Assembly: GCF_030865425.1 (NCBI RefSeq)
Contig: NZ_JAVFCB010000006.1
Location: forward strand, 1 to 64,000
Length of the DNA: 64,000 bases
Source: Microbacterium capsulatum
GTDB taxonomy: Bacteria > Actinomycetota > Actinomycetes > Actinomycetales > Microbacteriaceae
Direction of reading: 5' to 3'
Shown: positions 25,654 to 33,362 of the stretch, piece after piece
How the letters are laid out: every line of letters begins with the position of its first letter
Numbering within the stretch: the stretch's first letter is position 1
Translations under genes and position numbers: made by a program
Notes under the pieces: model-generated
Database searches by the model: none
What the model was told of the DNA's origin: nothing
Seen by the model: only the letters and a program-made list of their open reading frames with translations

Positions 25654-26421
25654 TCAGCGCGGCGCCATGCGGATCGCGCCGTCGATGCGGATCGTCTCGC
25701 CGTTGAGCATCCCGTTGGAGATGATGTGCTCGGCGAGCGCCGCGAACTCGTCCGGGTCGCCGAGGCGGCTCGGGTGCGGGATCGACGCGGCGAGCGACTC
25801 GACGATGTCGGGGCGGCCCGCGTTCAGCAGCAGCGGGGTGGCGAAGGTGCCGGGGGCGATCGTGCACACCCGGATCCCGACCTTCGCGAGGTCGCGGGCC
25901 GCGGGCAGGGTCATGCCGACGATCGCGGCCTTCGAGGCGGCGTAATTGATCTGCCCGATCTGGCCTTCGAACGCGGCGACGCTGGCGGTGAGCACGACCA
26001 CGCCCCGGTCGCCGTCGAGCGGCTCGTTCTTCGCCATGTGCTGCGCGGCGAAGCGCAGCACGTTGAACGTGCCGACGACGTTGAGGTCGACGATCCCGGC
26101 GAAGTCACCCAGCGGTGCGGCGTTGCCCTCGCGGTCGAGGATCCGCATCGGGCGGCCACGGCCCGCGCAGTGCACCAGTGCGCGCACCGGCCGCGCGGCG
26201 GCGGCCTCGGCGAACGCGGTGGAGACCTGCTCCTCGCTGGTGATGTCGACGCCGGCGAAGCGCACGCGCTCGCCGAGCTGGGCGGCCACCTCGGTGCCGG
26301 CGGACTGCGGCAGGTCGAGGATGGTGACGGTGGCGCCCGCACGGTGGAGGCGCTCGGCGGTGGCCAGGCCCAGGCCCGAGGCGCCGCCGGTGACGACGAC
26401 GTGCGAATCGGCGATCCGCAT
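25654..26421 (-). CDS. SDR family dehydrogenase, probable 3-hydroxyacyl-CoA dehydrogenase
   Basis: 255 residues, classical SDR. NAD motif TGGASGLG (11-18), Asp36 in LDLP favouring NAD+, Ser147, Tyr160 and Lys164 (YAASK). The sequence resembles type II 3-hydroxyacyl-CoA dehydrogenase (HSD10-like: VTGGASGLGLATAERL, GQIGQINYAASKAAIVGMTL). Together with its position between acyl-CoA dehydrogenase and thiolase genes, this makes it the third step of the pathway. The start is one base after the acyl-CoA dehydrogenase stop. No FadB-type fusion exists in the operon, so this SDR is the only candidate for that step. Confidence 0.93.
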   Translation of the reverse strand: MRIADSHVVVTGGASGLGLATAERLHRAGATVTILDLPQSAGTEVAAQLGERVRFAGVDITSEEQVSTAFAEAAAARPVRALVHCAGRGRPMRILDREGNAAPLGDFAGIVDLNVVGTFNVLRFAAQHMAKNEPLDGDRGVVVLTASVAAFEGQIGQINYAASKAAIVGMTLPAARDLAKVGIRVCTIAPGTFATPLLLNAGRPDIVESLAASIPHPSRLGDPDEFAALAEHIISNGMLNGETIRIDGAIRMAPR

Positions 26422-26422
26422 C

Positions 26423-27571
26423 TCAGAGCCCCAGCGACTTCGCGACGACGACCTTCATGACCTCGTTCGTGCCGCCGAAGATCCGGCTGACGCGGGCGTC
26501 GGCGTACAGCCGCGAGATCGCGTACTCCCGCATGTAGCCGTAGCCGCCGTGCAGCTGCAGGCACTGGTCGATGATCCTGCCCTGCGCCTCGGTGACGAAC
26601 AGCTTCACCATCGCGGCGTCGGCCGGCGTCAGGGTGCCCTCGTCCAGCGCGACGACGGCCTGGTCGATCATGCTCTGACCTGCCTGCAGCTGGGTGGCGC
26701 ACTCGGCGAGCACGAACTTCGTGTTCTGGAAGTGCGCGACCGGCTTGCCGAAGACGAGGCGCTCGTTGACGTAGTCCAGCGCGAGGCGGTGCGCGGCCGT
26801 GGCCGTGGCCTGCGCGGTGATCGCGATCGACAGCCGCTCCTGGGAGAGGTTGTTCCCGAGCATCCCGAAACCCTTGTCGACCTCGCCGAGCACATTGGCC
26901 GCGGGCACGCGCACGTCCTGGAACGCCAGCTCCGCGGTGTCGGAGGACTTCAGGCCCAGCTTGTCGAGGTTGCGGCCCTTGATGAAGCCGGGCATGCCGT
27001 CCTCGACCACGAGCAGGGTGAGGCCGTGCCGGCGGTCGTCGTCGTCGCGGGAGGTGCGCGCGGCGACGATGACCAGGTCCGCGTTGATGCCGCCGGTGAT
27101 GAACGTCTTCGCGCCGTTGAGTATGAAGTCGTCGCCGTCGCGGACGGCGGTGGTCTTCATGCCGGCGAGGTCGGATCCGGTGCCCGGCTCGGTCATCGCG
27201 ACCGAGGCGATCAGGGATCCGTCGGCGAAGCCGGGGAACCAGCGCTGCTTCTGCTCGTCGTTGCAGTAATGCAGGAAGTACGGCAGCACGGTGTTGAGGT
27301 GCACCTGCAGCCCGCCCAGGGAGGCGGCGGCGTAGCCGATCTCCTCGAAGGCGATCATGTTGAACAGGAAGCTGTCCATCCCGCCCCCGCCGTACTCCTC
27401 GGGGATCTGCAGGCCGTTGATGCCGAGGTCGGCGGTGCGCCGGAACACCTCGCGCGGGACGGATCCGTCCTTCTCCCACTGGTCGATGTGCGGGACGACC
27501 TCGCTGCGCATGAAGTCGCGCACGGCCTCGCGGAACGCGTGGTGGTCTTCGTCGAAAATGGTGCGTCGCAT
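26423..27571 (-). CDS. acyl-CoA dehydrogenase, catalytic Glu in the isovaleryl-type position
   Basis: 382 residues, usual length. FAD/substrate motifs: SVAMTEPGTGSDLAGM (123-138), FITGGINADLVIVAAR (158-172) and QLHGGYGYMREYAISRLY near the C-terminus. The site that carries the catalytic Glu in medium-chain enzymes (YEGT) reads FGGT here. Glu245 in NNLSQERLSIA occupies the alternative position used by isovaleryl- and long-chain-type enzymes. So it is active but of that subclass, suggesting a branched, bulky or substituted acyl-CoA. Electrons go to the ETF in the same operon. The start follows the CoA-transferase stop by 12 bases. Confidence 0.94.
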   Translation of the reverse strand: MRRTIFDEDHHAFREAVRDFMRSEVVPHIDQWEKDGSVPREVFRRTADLGINGLQIPEEYGGGGMDSFLFNMIAFEEIGYAAASLGGLQVHLNTVLPYFLHYCNDEQKQRWFPGFADGSLIASVAMTEPGTGSDLAGMKTTAVRDGDDFILNGAKTFITGGINADLVIVAARTSRDDDDRRHGLTLLVVEDGMPGFIKGRNLDKLGLKSSDTAELAFQDVRVPAANVLGEVDKGFGMLGNNLSQERLSIAITAQATATAAHRLALDYVNERLVFGKPVAHFQNTKFVLAECATQLQAGQSMIDQAVVALDEGTLTPADAAMVKLFVTEAQGRIIDQCLQLHGGYGYMREYAISRLYADARVSRIFGGTNEVMKVVVAKSLGL

Positions 27572-27583
27572 GGTGCTGATTCC

Positions 27584-28774
27584 TTACTGGGCGTCGACCG
27601 GGCCGATGGCGCCGGCGTGGGAGAGGGAGGCGATCTCGGCGGGGCTGTAATCGAGTTCGGCGAGGATCTGCGCCGTGTGCTCGCCGAGCGCGGGCGCTCC
27701 GGCGGCGGGGCGGCGCGTGTCCGTGCCGATCGTGTAGGGCGAGCCCACCGTCCCGACGCGACCGAGGGCGCCGTCGGTGTCGATGAGGATCCCGATGGCG
27801 CGCACGTCCTCGCTGCGGGTGAGGTCCGTGTAGGTGCTGATCCGGCCCGCGACCAGGCCGTTGCCGGTGAGCAGCTCGAGTGCCGACGACGTGGTGCGCT
27901 CGGCGAACGCCGCGCGCAGCTCGTCCAGCAGCGCCGGGCGGTTGCGCACCCGGGCGGCGTTCGTGGCGAAGCGCTCGTCGACGGCGAGATCGTCGCGGCC
28001 GATCAGCGTGCACAGCCTGGCGAAGTGGGTCTGCGAGTAGGCGGAGAGGATGAAGGCGCCGTCGGCGGTCGTGATGATGTCGGCCGCGGGGGCGACCGTG
28101 GGCTGACCGCTGCCGACCCGCTTGGGCTCGACGCCGTTCGCCAGGAACGCCCCGATCATCGGCGCCTGCAGGTGCATCGCGACCTCGAGCAGCGACGTCT
28201 CCACGATGTCGCCCCTGCCGGTGCGCAGCCGGTTGACGTACGCGCCGAGCACGGCCGCCGCGGCGGCGTAGGCGGTGGCCGCGTCGACGATCTGCGCGCC
28301 GACCTTCTGCGGGTCGCGGTCGGGCTCGCCGGTCATGTGCATGAGGCCGCTCTCGGCCTGCGCCGTGATGTCGAGCCCCGACCGCATCTTCGACGGCCCG
28401 GCGGTGCCGAAGGCCGAGATGCCGGCGTAGACCAGGTGCGGATGCTCGGCGAGCAGCGTCTCGCCGTCGAGGCCGAACGAGGCCATCACGCCGGGACGCA
28501 TGTTCTGCACCACGATGTCGGCCGCGGCGATCAGGCGCCGGGCGATCGCCAGTCCGTCGGCGGACTTCAGGTCCAGCACGATGCTGCGCTTGCCGCGGTT
28601 GAAGGCGTTGATCATGGCCTCGCCGTGCACGCCGATCGAGCGCGCGGCGTCACCCGAGTGCGCCTCGACCTTGATGACCTCGGCGCCCATGTCGGCGAGC
28701 AGCTGGGTGGCGGCGGGGGCGGCGATGAACTGACCGAAGTCGATCACCCGCACTCCCTCGAGCGGCCGCGACAT
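27584..28774 (-). CDS. class III CoA-transferase (CaiB/BaiF family)
   Basis: 396 residues. Opens MSRPLEGVRVIDFGQFIAAP, followed by NRGKRSIVLDLKS, the hallmark of family III transferases. Asp in SGLDITAQAESGLMHMTG is the acid that forms the mixed anhydride. It should activate the imported acid with CoA from a donor such as succinyl-CoA or acetyl-CoA. The start overlaps the transporter stop (TGATG at 28772-28776), so import and activation are coupled. No separate acyl-CoA ligase is in the operon, which fits this role. The acid itself is unknown. Confidence 0.93.
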   Translation of the reverse strand: MSRPLEGVRVIDFGQFIAAPAATQLLADMGAEVIKVEAHSGDAARSIGVHGEAMINAFNRGKRSIVLDLKSADGLAIARRLIAAADIVVQNMRPGVMASFGLDGETLLAEHPHLVYAGISAFGTAGPSKMRSGLDITAQAESGLMHMTGEPDRDPQKVGAQIVDAATAYAAAAAVLGAYVNRLRTGRGDIVETSLLEVAMHLQAPMIGAFLANGVEPKRVGSGQPTVAPAADIITTADGAFILSAYSQTHFARLCTLIGRDDLAVDERFATNAARVRNRPALLDELRAAFAERTTSSALELLTGNGLVAGRISTYTDLTRSEDVRAIGILIDTDGALGRVGTVGSPYTIGTDTRRPAAGAPALGEHTAQILAELDYSPAEIASLSHAGAIGPVDAQ

Positions 28775-30228
28775 CAGTCGTCCTCCGTCGCGGCGGCGTC
28801 CGCGGCGGTCGTCGCCACGGCCTTCCCGTCGCCCTTCGCGCCGAGTTCGCCGTGCCTGGCGGCCCACGCGTTGACGCGGTCGAGGTCCTTGTCGGGGCGG
28901 ATGAAGATCGTGGCGAGGATGGCGCCGCCGGCGATCATGAGGCCGATGACGGCGAAACCCGCGTCGTAGCCCGCCGAGGGGCTGCTGCTCGCACCGCCGA
29001 CGGTGAAGCCGAGCACGAGCGGCGAGACGATGCCGGCGAGGCTGGACAGGGCGACGATGCCGCCCATGATGCCGCCGCGCTTCTTCGGGTTGATCATGTC
29101 GCCGAGGGCGGCGAAGCCCACGCCGATCGAGGCGGTGTTCAGCGAGAACGCGAGGGCGACCAGGGTCAGCTGGAACCAGCCGACGGGAACCAGGGTGAAG
29201 CCCCACATGGCCAGGCCGGACCCGGCGACCAGGCCGCCGGCGAGGTAGCCGCGCGAGACGCGACGGGAGAAGCCGCGGGCGTAGAGCCGGTTCGAGACCC
29301 ACCCGGCCAGGATCGAGAAGACCGCGGCGGTCGCGAAGGGAAGCGCGACCAGGCGGCCGACGGTGATGGTGTCGTAGCCGAGGCCGTCCGCGAGATACAC
29401 CGGGAGCCAGGCGACCTTGAGGCTGGTGGACCAGTAACTGAAGAAGTTCAGCAGCGCGACGCCGATCACCGTGCTGGTACCGAGCAGCACGCGGTAGGGC
29501 ACGTGCGCCGGGACGGTCGCGGCGATCGCGGCCTTCTTCTGCGCCCTCTTGGCGGCGCGTGCGGCGGCGCGCGGCGAGAGCGCGGCGGGCTCGCCCGTGC
29601 CGCCGTCGTCGTGCGCGGATCCGCCGAAGACGAGCCAGGCGAGCGCCCAGGCGATACCGCCGACGGCGAGCACGGCGAAGCCGGTGTGCCAGCTCCACTG
29701 GACGATGATCCAGGAGAGCACCGGCGCCATCACGAGCGGGCCGAGCGAGGATCCGGCGGTGACCACGCCCGAGGCGAGGGCGCGCTTCTCGGCGGGGAAG
29801 AGCAGCTGCACCGAGTGGTTGGCGAGCGCGTATGCGGGGCCGACGGCGAAGCCGAGGATCACGCGGCAGGCGAGCAGCGTGCCGAATCCGATGACGCCCA
29901 GCAGCGGGATCATGGTCGAGACCCAGACCAGCATCAGCGCGGCGAGGTACCAGCGCAGCTTGATCCTGCTGGAAAGCGCGCCCAGCAGCAGCGCCCCGGC
30001 GGCGAACAGCCAGTAGAAGCCGCTCTGGATCACGCCGAACTGCTGCGCGCTCAGGCCCAGGTCGTGCTGGATGTGGGTGCCGGCGAGGCCGATCAGCGCC
30101 TTGTCCGAGTAGTTGAAGAACAGGAAGATCGCGAGCAGCAGCGTGATGGTCCACGCGCGCACCGGCGTCATCCTCCTGCCCGGGCGTCCGGGCGCCGTCG
30201 CGGCGGCGGTCACTGCGTGTGAAGACAT
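28774..30228 (-). CDS. MFS transporter, organic anion-type
   Basis: 484 residues. Twelve membrane helices in two halves, with a central cytoplasmic loop of about 50 charged residues (SPRAAARAAKRAQKKAA). FFNYSDKALIG in helix 1 and the loop 2-3 after SGFYWLFAAGALLLGAL resemble the anion:cation symporter group (carboxylate carriers). The ATG at 30228 is preferred to 30234 because AAGGA ends five bases before 30228 but touches 30234. It is the first gene of a nine-gene operon, behind a LysR-type operator, so it presumably brings in the acid that the operon degrades. Confidence 0.9.
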   Translation of the reverse strand: MSSHAVTAAATAPGRPGRRMTPVRAWTITLLLAIFLFFNYSDKALIGLAGTHIQHDLGLSAQQFGVIQSGFYWLFAAGALLLGALSSRIKLRWYLAALMLVWVSTMIPLLGVIGFGTLLACRVILGFAVGPAYALANHSVQLLFPAEKRALASGVVTAGSSLGPLVMAPVLSWIIVQWSWHTGFAVLAVGGIAWALAWLVFGGSAHDDGGTGEPAALSPRAAARAAKRAQKKAAIAATVPAHVPYRVLLGTSTVIGVALLNFFSYWSTSLKVAWLPVYLADGLGYDTITVGRLVALPFATAAVFSILAGWVSNRLYARGFSRRVSRGYLAGGLVAGSGLAMWGFTLVPVGWFQLTLVALAFSLNTASIGVGFAALGDMINPKKRGGIMGGIVALSSLAGIVSPLVLGFTVGGASSSPSAGYDAGFAVIGLMIAGGAILATIFIRPDKDLDRVNAWAARHGELGAKGDGKAVATTAADAAATEDD

Positions 30229-30342
30229 GGTCATCCTTGACTCTTGGGGGGCTCCGACCTGCCGGTCGGTGCCGCTGGTCCTCGTCGACCGAGATGCGGA
30301 TCACATCTCGATGGATCCATCCAAGAAGAAGAGACCGATCAC

Positions 30343-30362
30343 GTCCAATACAAGAATTGGAC
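30343..30362 (-). promoter_or_regulatory. candidate LysR-type operator upstream of the MFS operon
   Basis: GTCCAAT (30343-30349) and ATTGGAC (30356-30362) form a perfect 7-bp inverted repeat with spacer ACAAGA and an internal T-N11-A. It lies 114 bases upstream of the MFS start and 40 bases past the LysR stop. The 168-base gap also holds a smaller palindrome ATGGATCCAT (30311-30320). Confidence 0.68.
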
Positions 30363-30402
30363 CGGATTGACCGTAATCACCTATCGATCGTCGCGCTCCC
30401 CG

Positions 30403-31389
30403 TCAGAGCGACGCGTCCGCTGCCATGCGGGCGTCCCACTGCGCCATCTCGGCCGCGGCGCGTTCGACCAGCGGCACCGCTGTCGCGTCGTCGGCCTCGA
30501 CCGCCGCGACCCAGGAGTGCAGCGACGCCTGCGCCGCGGCGAGCAGCGCGGCACCCGCCACGGTGAGCGGCCCGGGGCGCTTGACCAGGTAGATCGAGGT
30601 CGAGATCGCCGGGTCCAGTTCCCGCACCACCCCGCCGCGCTGCCAGAACGTGGCGCCGAGGCGCAGCGGGACGATGCCCATCGCCCGCCCGGACAGCGCC
30701 AGCGGCAGCACCGCCTCGCGCTGACGGGCCTCCAGCACGACCTTGGGCTCCACCCCGTGCCGGCGCAGGGTGGACTCGATCACCTCGCGCACGCCCGACT
30801 CGCGGTCGCCGAAGACGAACAGCTCGTCGCGCAGCATCGCCAGCGGCACCGGATCCGGCCATTTCTCCTCGCTGCCGGGCGGGCACAGCAGCACATAGGT
30901 CTGCTCGACGAGCCGAATGTACTCCAGGTCGTCGGCGCTCGCCACGCTCACGAAGCCCACCTCGCTGGTGCCGTCGCGCACCATCTCGGTGACCCGCCCG
31001 ACGTCCGGGCTCTGCTCGACCCGGCAGCGCACCTGGGGATGCACCTTCAGGAAACCCGCGATCCAGTTGGAGACCGGATCCGTCACGAGCTCCGGCAGGC
31101 ACGCGATGTCCAGGTGCCCGGCGCGCGCCGCGGCGATGTCGGTGACCACGCGCTGCGCGTTCTCGACCTCGCGCAGGATCGCCCGGGCGGATCCGACCAG
31201 GCCCTCCCCCGCACTGGTGAGCACGATGCCCCGCCCGACCCGGTGGAACAGCTCGACGCCGAGACTCTTCTCCAGCGCGCGCATGGTCTGCGAGATCGAG
31301 GACTGGGCGACGTGCAGCGCCTCGGCGGCGCGGTGCACCCCGCCGTGCTCAACGATCGCGAGGAAGTACTCGAGGTGGCGGAGGTTCAT
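30403..31389 (-). CDS. LysR family transcriptional regulator
   Basis: 328 residues. N-terminal winged HTH (MNLRHLEYFLAIVEHGGVH ... AAEALHVAQSSISQTMRALE) and a C-terminal periplasmic-binding-like effector domain (about 92-295). It is encoded on the same strand as, and 174 bases upstream of, the MFS gene, not divergently, which is less usual for LysR activators. The inverted repeat at 30343-30362 is a good binding site. It is the natural regulator of the beta-oxidation operon, with the substrate or a CoA ester as inducer; this is inference. Confidence 0.93.
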   Translation of the reverse strand: MNLRHLEYFLAIVEHGGVHRAAEALHVAQSSISQTMRALEKSLGVELFHRVGRGIVLTSAGEGLVGSARAILREVENAQRVVTDIAAARAGHLDIACLPELVTDPVSNWIAGFLKVHPQVRCRVEQSPDVGRVTEMVRDGTSEVGFVSVASADDLEYIRLVEQTYVLLCPPGSEEKWPDPVPLAMLRDELFVFGDRESGVREVIESTLRRHGVEPKVVLEARQREAVLPLALSGRAMGIVPLRLGATFWQRGGVVRELDPAISTSIYLVKRPGPLTVAGAALLAAAQASLHSWVAAVEADDATAVPLVERAAAEMAQWDARMAADASL

Positions 31390-31447
31390 CGTCGCTGCCT
31401 CTCGTCGGCGTGGGGCGGATCCGCGGGGCGGATCGGAGCGGAGCGGG

Positions 31448-33268
31448 TCAGCCGATCTGCTCGGTGAGTTCGAACCAGCGCAGCTCGAGCTCGTCCACCT
31501 CGTCCTGCTGCTCCTGGATGGCCTTCATCTTCTCACCGAGCCCGGCGTAGTCGGACTGGTCGTGATCGGCGAGGGCGTGCTTGGCGCTCCCGATCGCGTC
31601 GTTGAGCTTCTGCATCCGGCGTTCGAGGGCGGCGAGCTCCTTCTCCGCCGTGCGCAGCTCCGCGCCGCTCAGCGCGGGCGTGATGCCCTGCGCAGGGGCG
31701 GGTTCGGCCGGGGCGGCGCCCTTCGGCGCCGCGTCCTCGAGTGCACGCAGCCGCAGGTATTCGTCGACCCCGCCCGGAAGGTGCCGCAGGCGGTGGTGCA
31801 GGATCGCGTACTGCTGGTCGGTGACGCGCTCCAGGAAGTACCGGTCGTGGCTCACCACGAGGAGCGTGCCCGGCCAGGAGTCGAGCAGGTCCTCGATCGC
31901 CGCGAGCATGTCGGTGTCCATGTCGTTCGTGGGCTCGTCGAGGATCAGGACGTTGGGCTGGTCGAGCAGCACGAGCAGCAGCTGCAGCCGGCGCTGCTGC
32001 CCGCCGGAGAGGTCCTTGACAGGCGTGGACAGCTGTGCTGAGGTGAACCCGAGCCGCTCCAGCAGCTGCCCGGGCGTGAGCTCGGCGGCCTTGGATCCGG
32101 TCCCGAAGGTGTACGTCGTGCGCAGGCGCCCGATCACCACGCGGACGGGCTCGTCCCACACGTCCTGCAGCTCGTCGAGGCGCTGGGTGAGGGTGCGCAC
32201 CTGCACGGTCTTGCCGTGCTTGACGCGCCCCGAGGTCGGCGCGACCGTGCCCGCGACGAGGCTGAGCAGGGTCGACTTGCCGGCGCCGTTGACGCCGAGG
32301 ATCCCGGTCCGCTCGCCCGGAGCGATCCGCCATTCGACCTCGCGCAGCACCTCCCGCTCGGGGGCGGATCCGGTCGCCGGGAACGTGACGCCCGCGTCGA
32401 TGAGGTCGACGACGTCCTTGCCGAGCCGGGAGACGGCGAGGGACTGCAGCGCGATCCGGTCGCGGATCTCGGGCACATCGGAGATGAGGGCGTTCGCGGC
32501 GTCGATCCGGAACTTCGGCTTCGAGGTGCGCGCCGGGGCACCGCGGCGCAGCCAGGCCAGCTCCTTGCGGGCGAGGTTCTGCCGCTTGGCCTCAGTCGCC
32601 GCGGCCATCCGGTCGCGTTCGACGCGCTGCAGGATGTACGCCGCATAGCCGCCCTCGAAGGGCTCGACGATGCGGTCGTGCACCTCCCAGGTCTCGGTGC
32701 AGACCTCGTCGAGGAACCACCGGTCATGCGTGACGACCATGAGCGCGCCCTGGTTCGCGGCCCAGCGCCGCTTCAGATGCGCGGCGAGCCAGGTGATGGC
32801 CTCGACGTCGAGGTGGTTCGTGGGCTCGTCGAGGGCGACGATGTCCCAATCCCCCGCGAGCAGCTGCGCGAGCGCGACGCGCCGGCGCTGACCGCCGGAC
32901 AGGTCGGCGACGGACGCCTCCCAGTCGAGATCCCGGACGAGGCCGTCGATCACATCGCGCACCCTGGGGTCACCGGCCCACTCGTGCTCGGGGGTGTCGC
33001 CGACGATCGCCCGCCCCACGGTGAGCGCGTCGTCGAGCACGTCGGCCTGGTCGAGCACGCCCATCCGCGTGCCGCCGCGCACGGTGACCCGGCCGGCGTG
33101 CGGCTCCAGCCGGCCGGAGAGCATGGCCAGCAGGCTGGACTTGCCGTCGCCGTTGCGACCGACGATGCCGATGCGGTCGCCCTCCTCGATGCCGAGGGTG
33201 ACGGAGTCGAAGACCACGCGCGTGGGGAACTCGAGGTGGAGGCCTTCGGCCCCGAGAAGATGTGCCAT
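31448..33268 (-). CDS. ABC-F family ATPase (Uup-like)
   Basis: 606 residues, two ABC cassettes and no membrane helices. First Walker A GRNGDGKSS and signature LSGGQRRRVAL, Walker B VALDEPTNHLDVEA; second Walker A GVNGAGKST, signature LSGGQQRRLQL, Walker B LILDEPTNDMDTD. A linker helix of about 80 residues lies between them (the P-site tRNA interaction motif region). A C-terminal coiled coil (about 545-606: AELRTAEKELAALERRMQKL) follows, as in Uup. Acts on ribosomes or on branched DNA intermediates. GGAAGG precedes the ATG. Nothing in the context points to antibiotic resistance. Confidence 0.93.
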   Translation of the reverse strand: MAHLLGAEGLHLEFPTRVVFDSVTLGIEEGDRIGIVGRNGDGKSSLLAMLSGRLEPHAGRVTVRGGTRMGVLDQADVLDDALTVGRAIVGDTPEHEWAGDPRVRDVIDGLVRDLDWEASVADLSGGQRRRVALAQLLAGDWDIVALDEPTNHLDVEAITWLAAHLKRRWAANQGALMVVTHDRWFLDEVCTETWEVHDRIVEPFEGGYAAYILQRVERDRMAAATEAKRQNLARKELAWLRRGAPARTSKPKFRIDAANALISDVPEIRDRIALQSLAVSRLGKDVVDLIDAGVTFPATGSAPEREVLREVEWRIAPGERTGILGVNGAGKSTLLSLVAGTVAPTSGRVKHGKTVQVRTLTQRLDELQDVWDEPVRVVIGRLRTTYTFGTGSKAAELTPGQLLERLGFTSAQLSTPVKDLSGGQQRRLQLLLVLLDQPNVLILDEPTNDMDTDMLAAIEDLLDSWPGTLLVVSHDRYFLERVTDQQYAILHHRLRHLPGGVDEYLRLRALEDAAPKGAAPAEPAPAQGITPALSGAELRTAEKELAALERRMQKLNDAIGSAKHALADHDQSDYAGLGEKMKAIQEQQDEVDELELRWFELTEQIG

Positions 33269-33327
33269 ATCGCCTTCCAGGGTAGTCGGCGAGGGTCCCC
33301 GACCCGCGCGAAGATCCTGAAGAATAC

Positions 33328-33356
33328 TAGAATATATGTTCGAATCTTGCTATGCT
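33328..33356 (+). promoter_or_regulatory. SOS (LexA) box-like palindrome and -10 element
   Basis: TAGAATATATGTTCGA (33328-33343) matches the actinobacterial LexA box TCGAACATATGTTCGA at all but three positions. TATGCT at 33351-33356 is a good -10 element, six bases before the ATG at 33363. LexA bound here would cover the region between -35 and -10. Confidence 0.68.
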
Positions 33357-33362
33357 GAGGCC

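Noticed and set aside
26000..28969. About 1,000-codon plus-strand open frame opposite acyl-CoA dehydrogenase and CoA-transferase
   Set aside because: Antisense shadow of genes with intact catalytic motifs; no start signal or domain.
31448..33268. Reading the ABC-F protein as an antibiotic resistance factor
   Set aside because: The long C-terminal coiled coil and general layout are Uup-like, and no resistance context is present.
33336..33362. Upstream ATG of the HNH gene as the true start
   Set aside because: It lies inside the SOS-like palindrome and upstream of a good -10 element, and no ribosome binding site precedes it.
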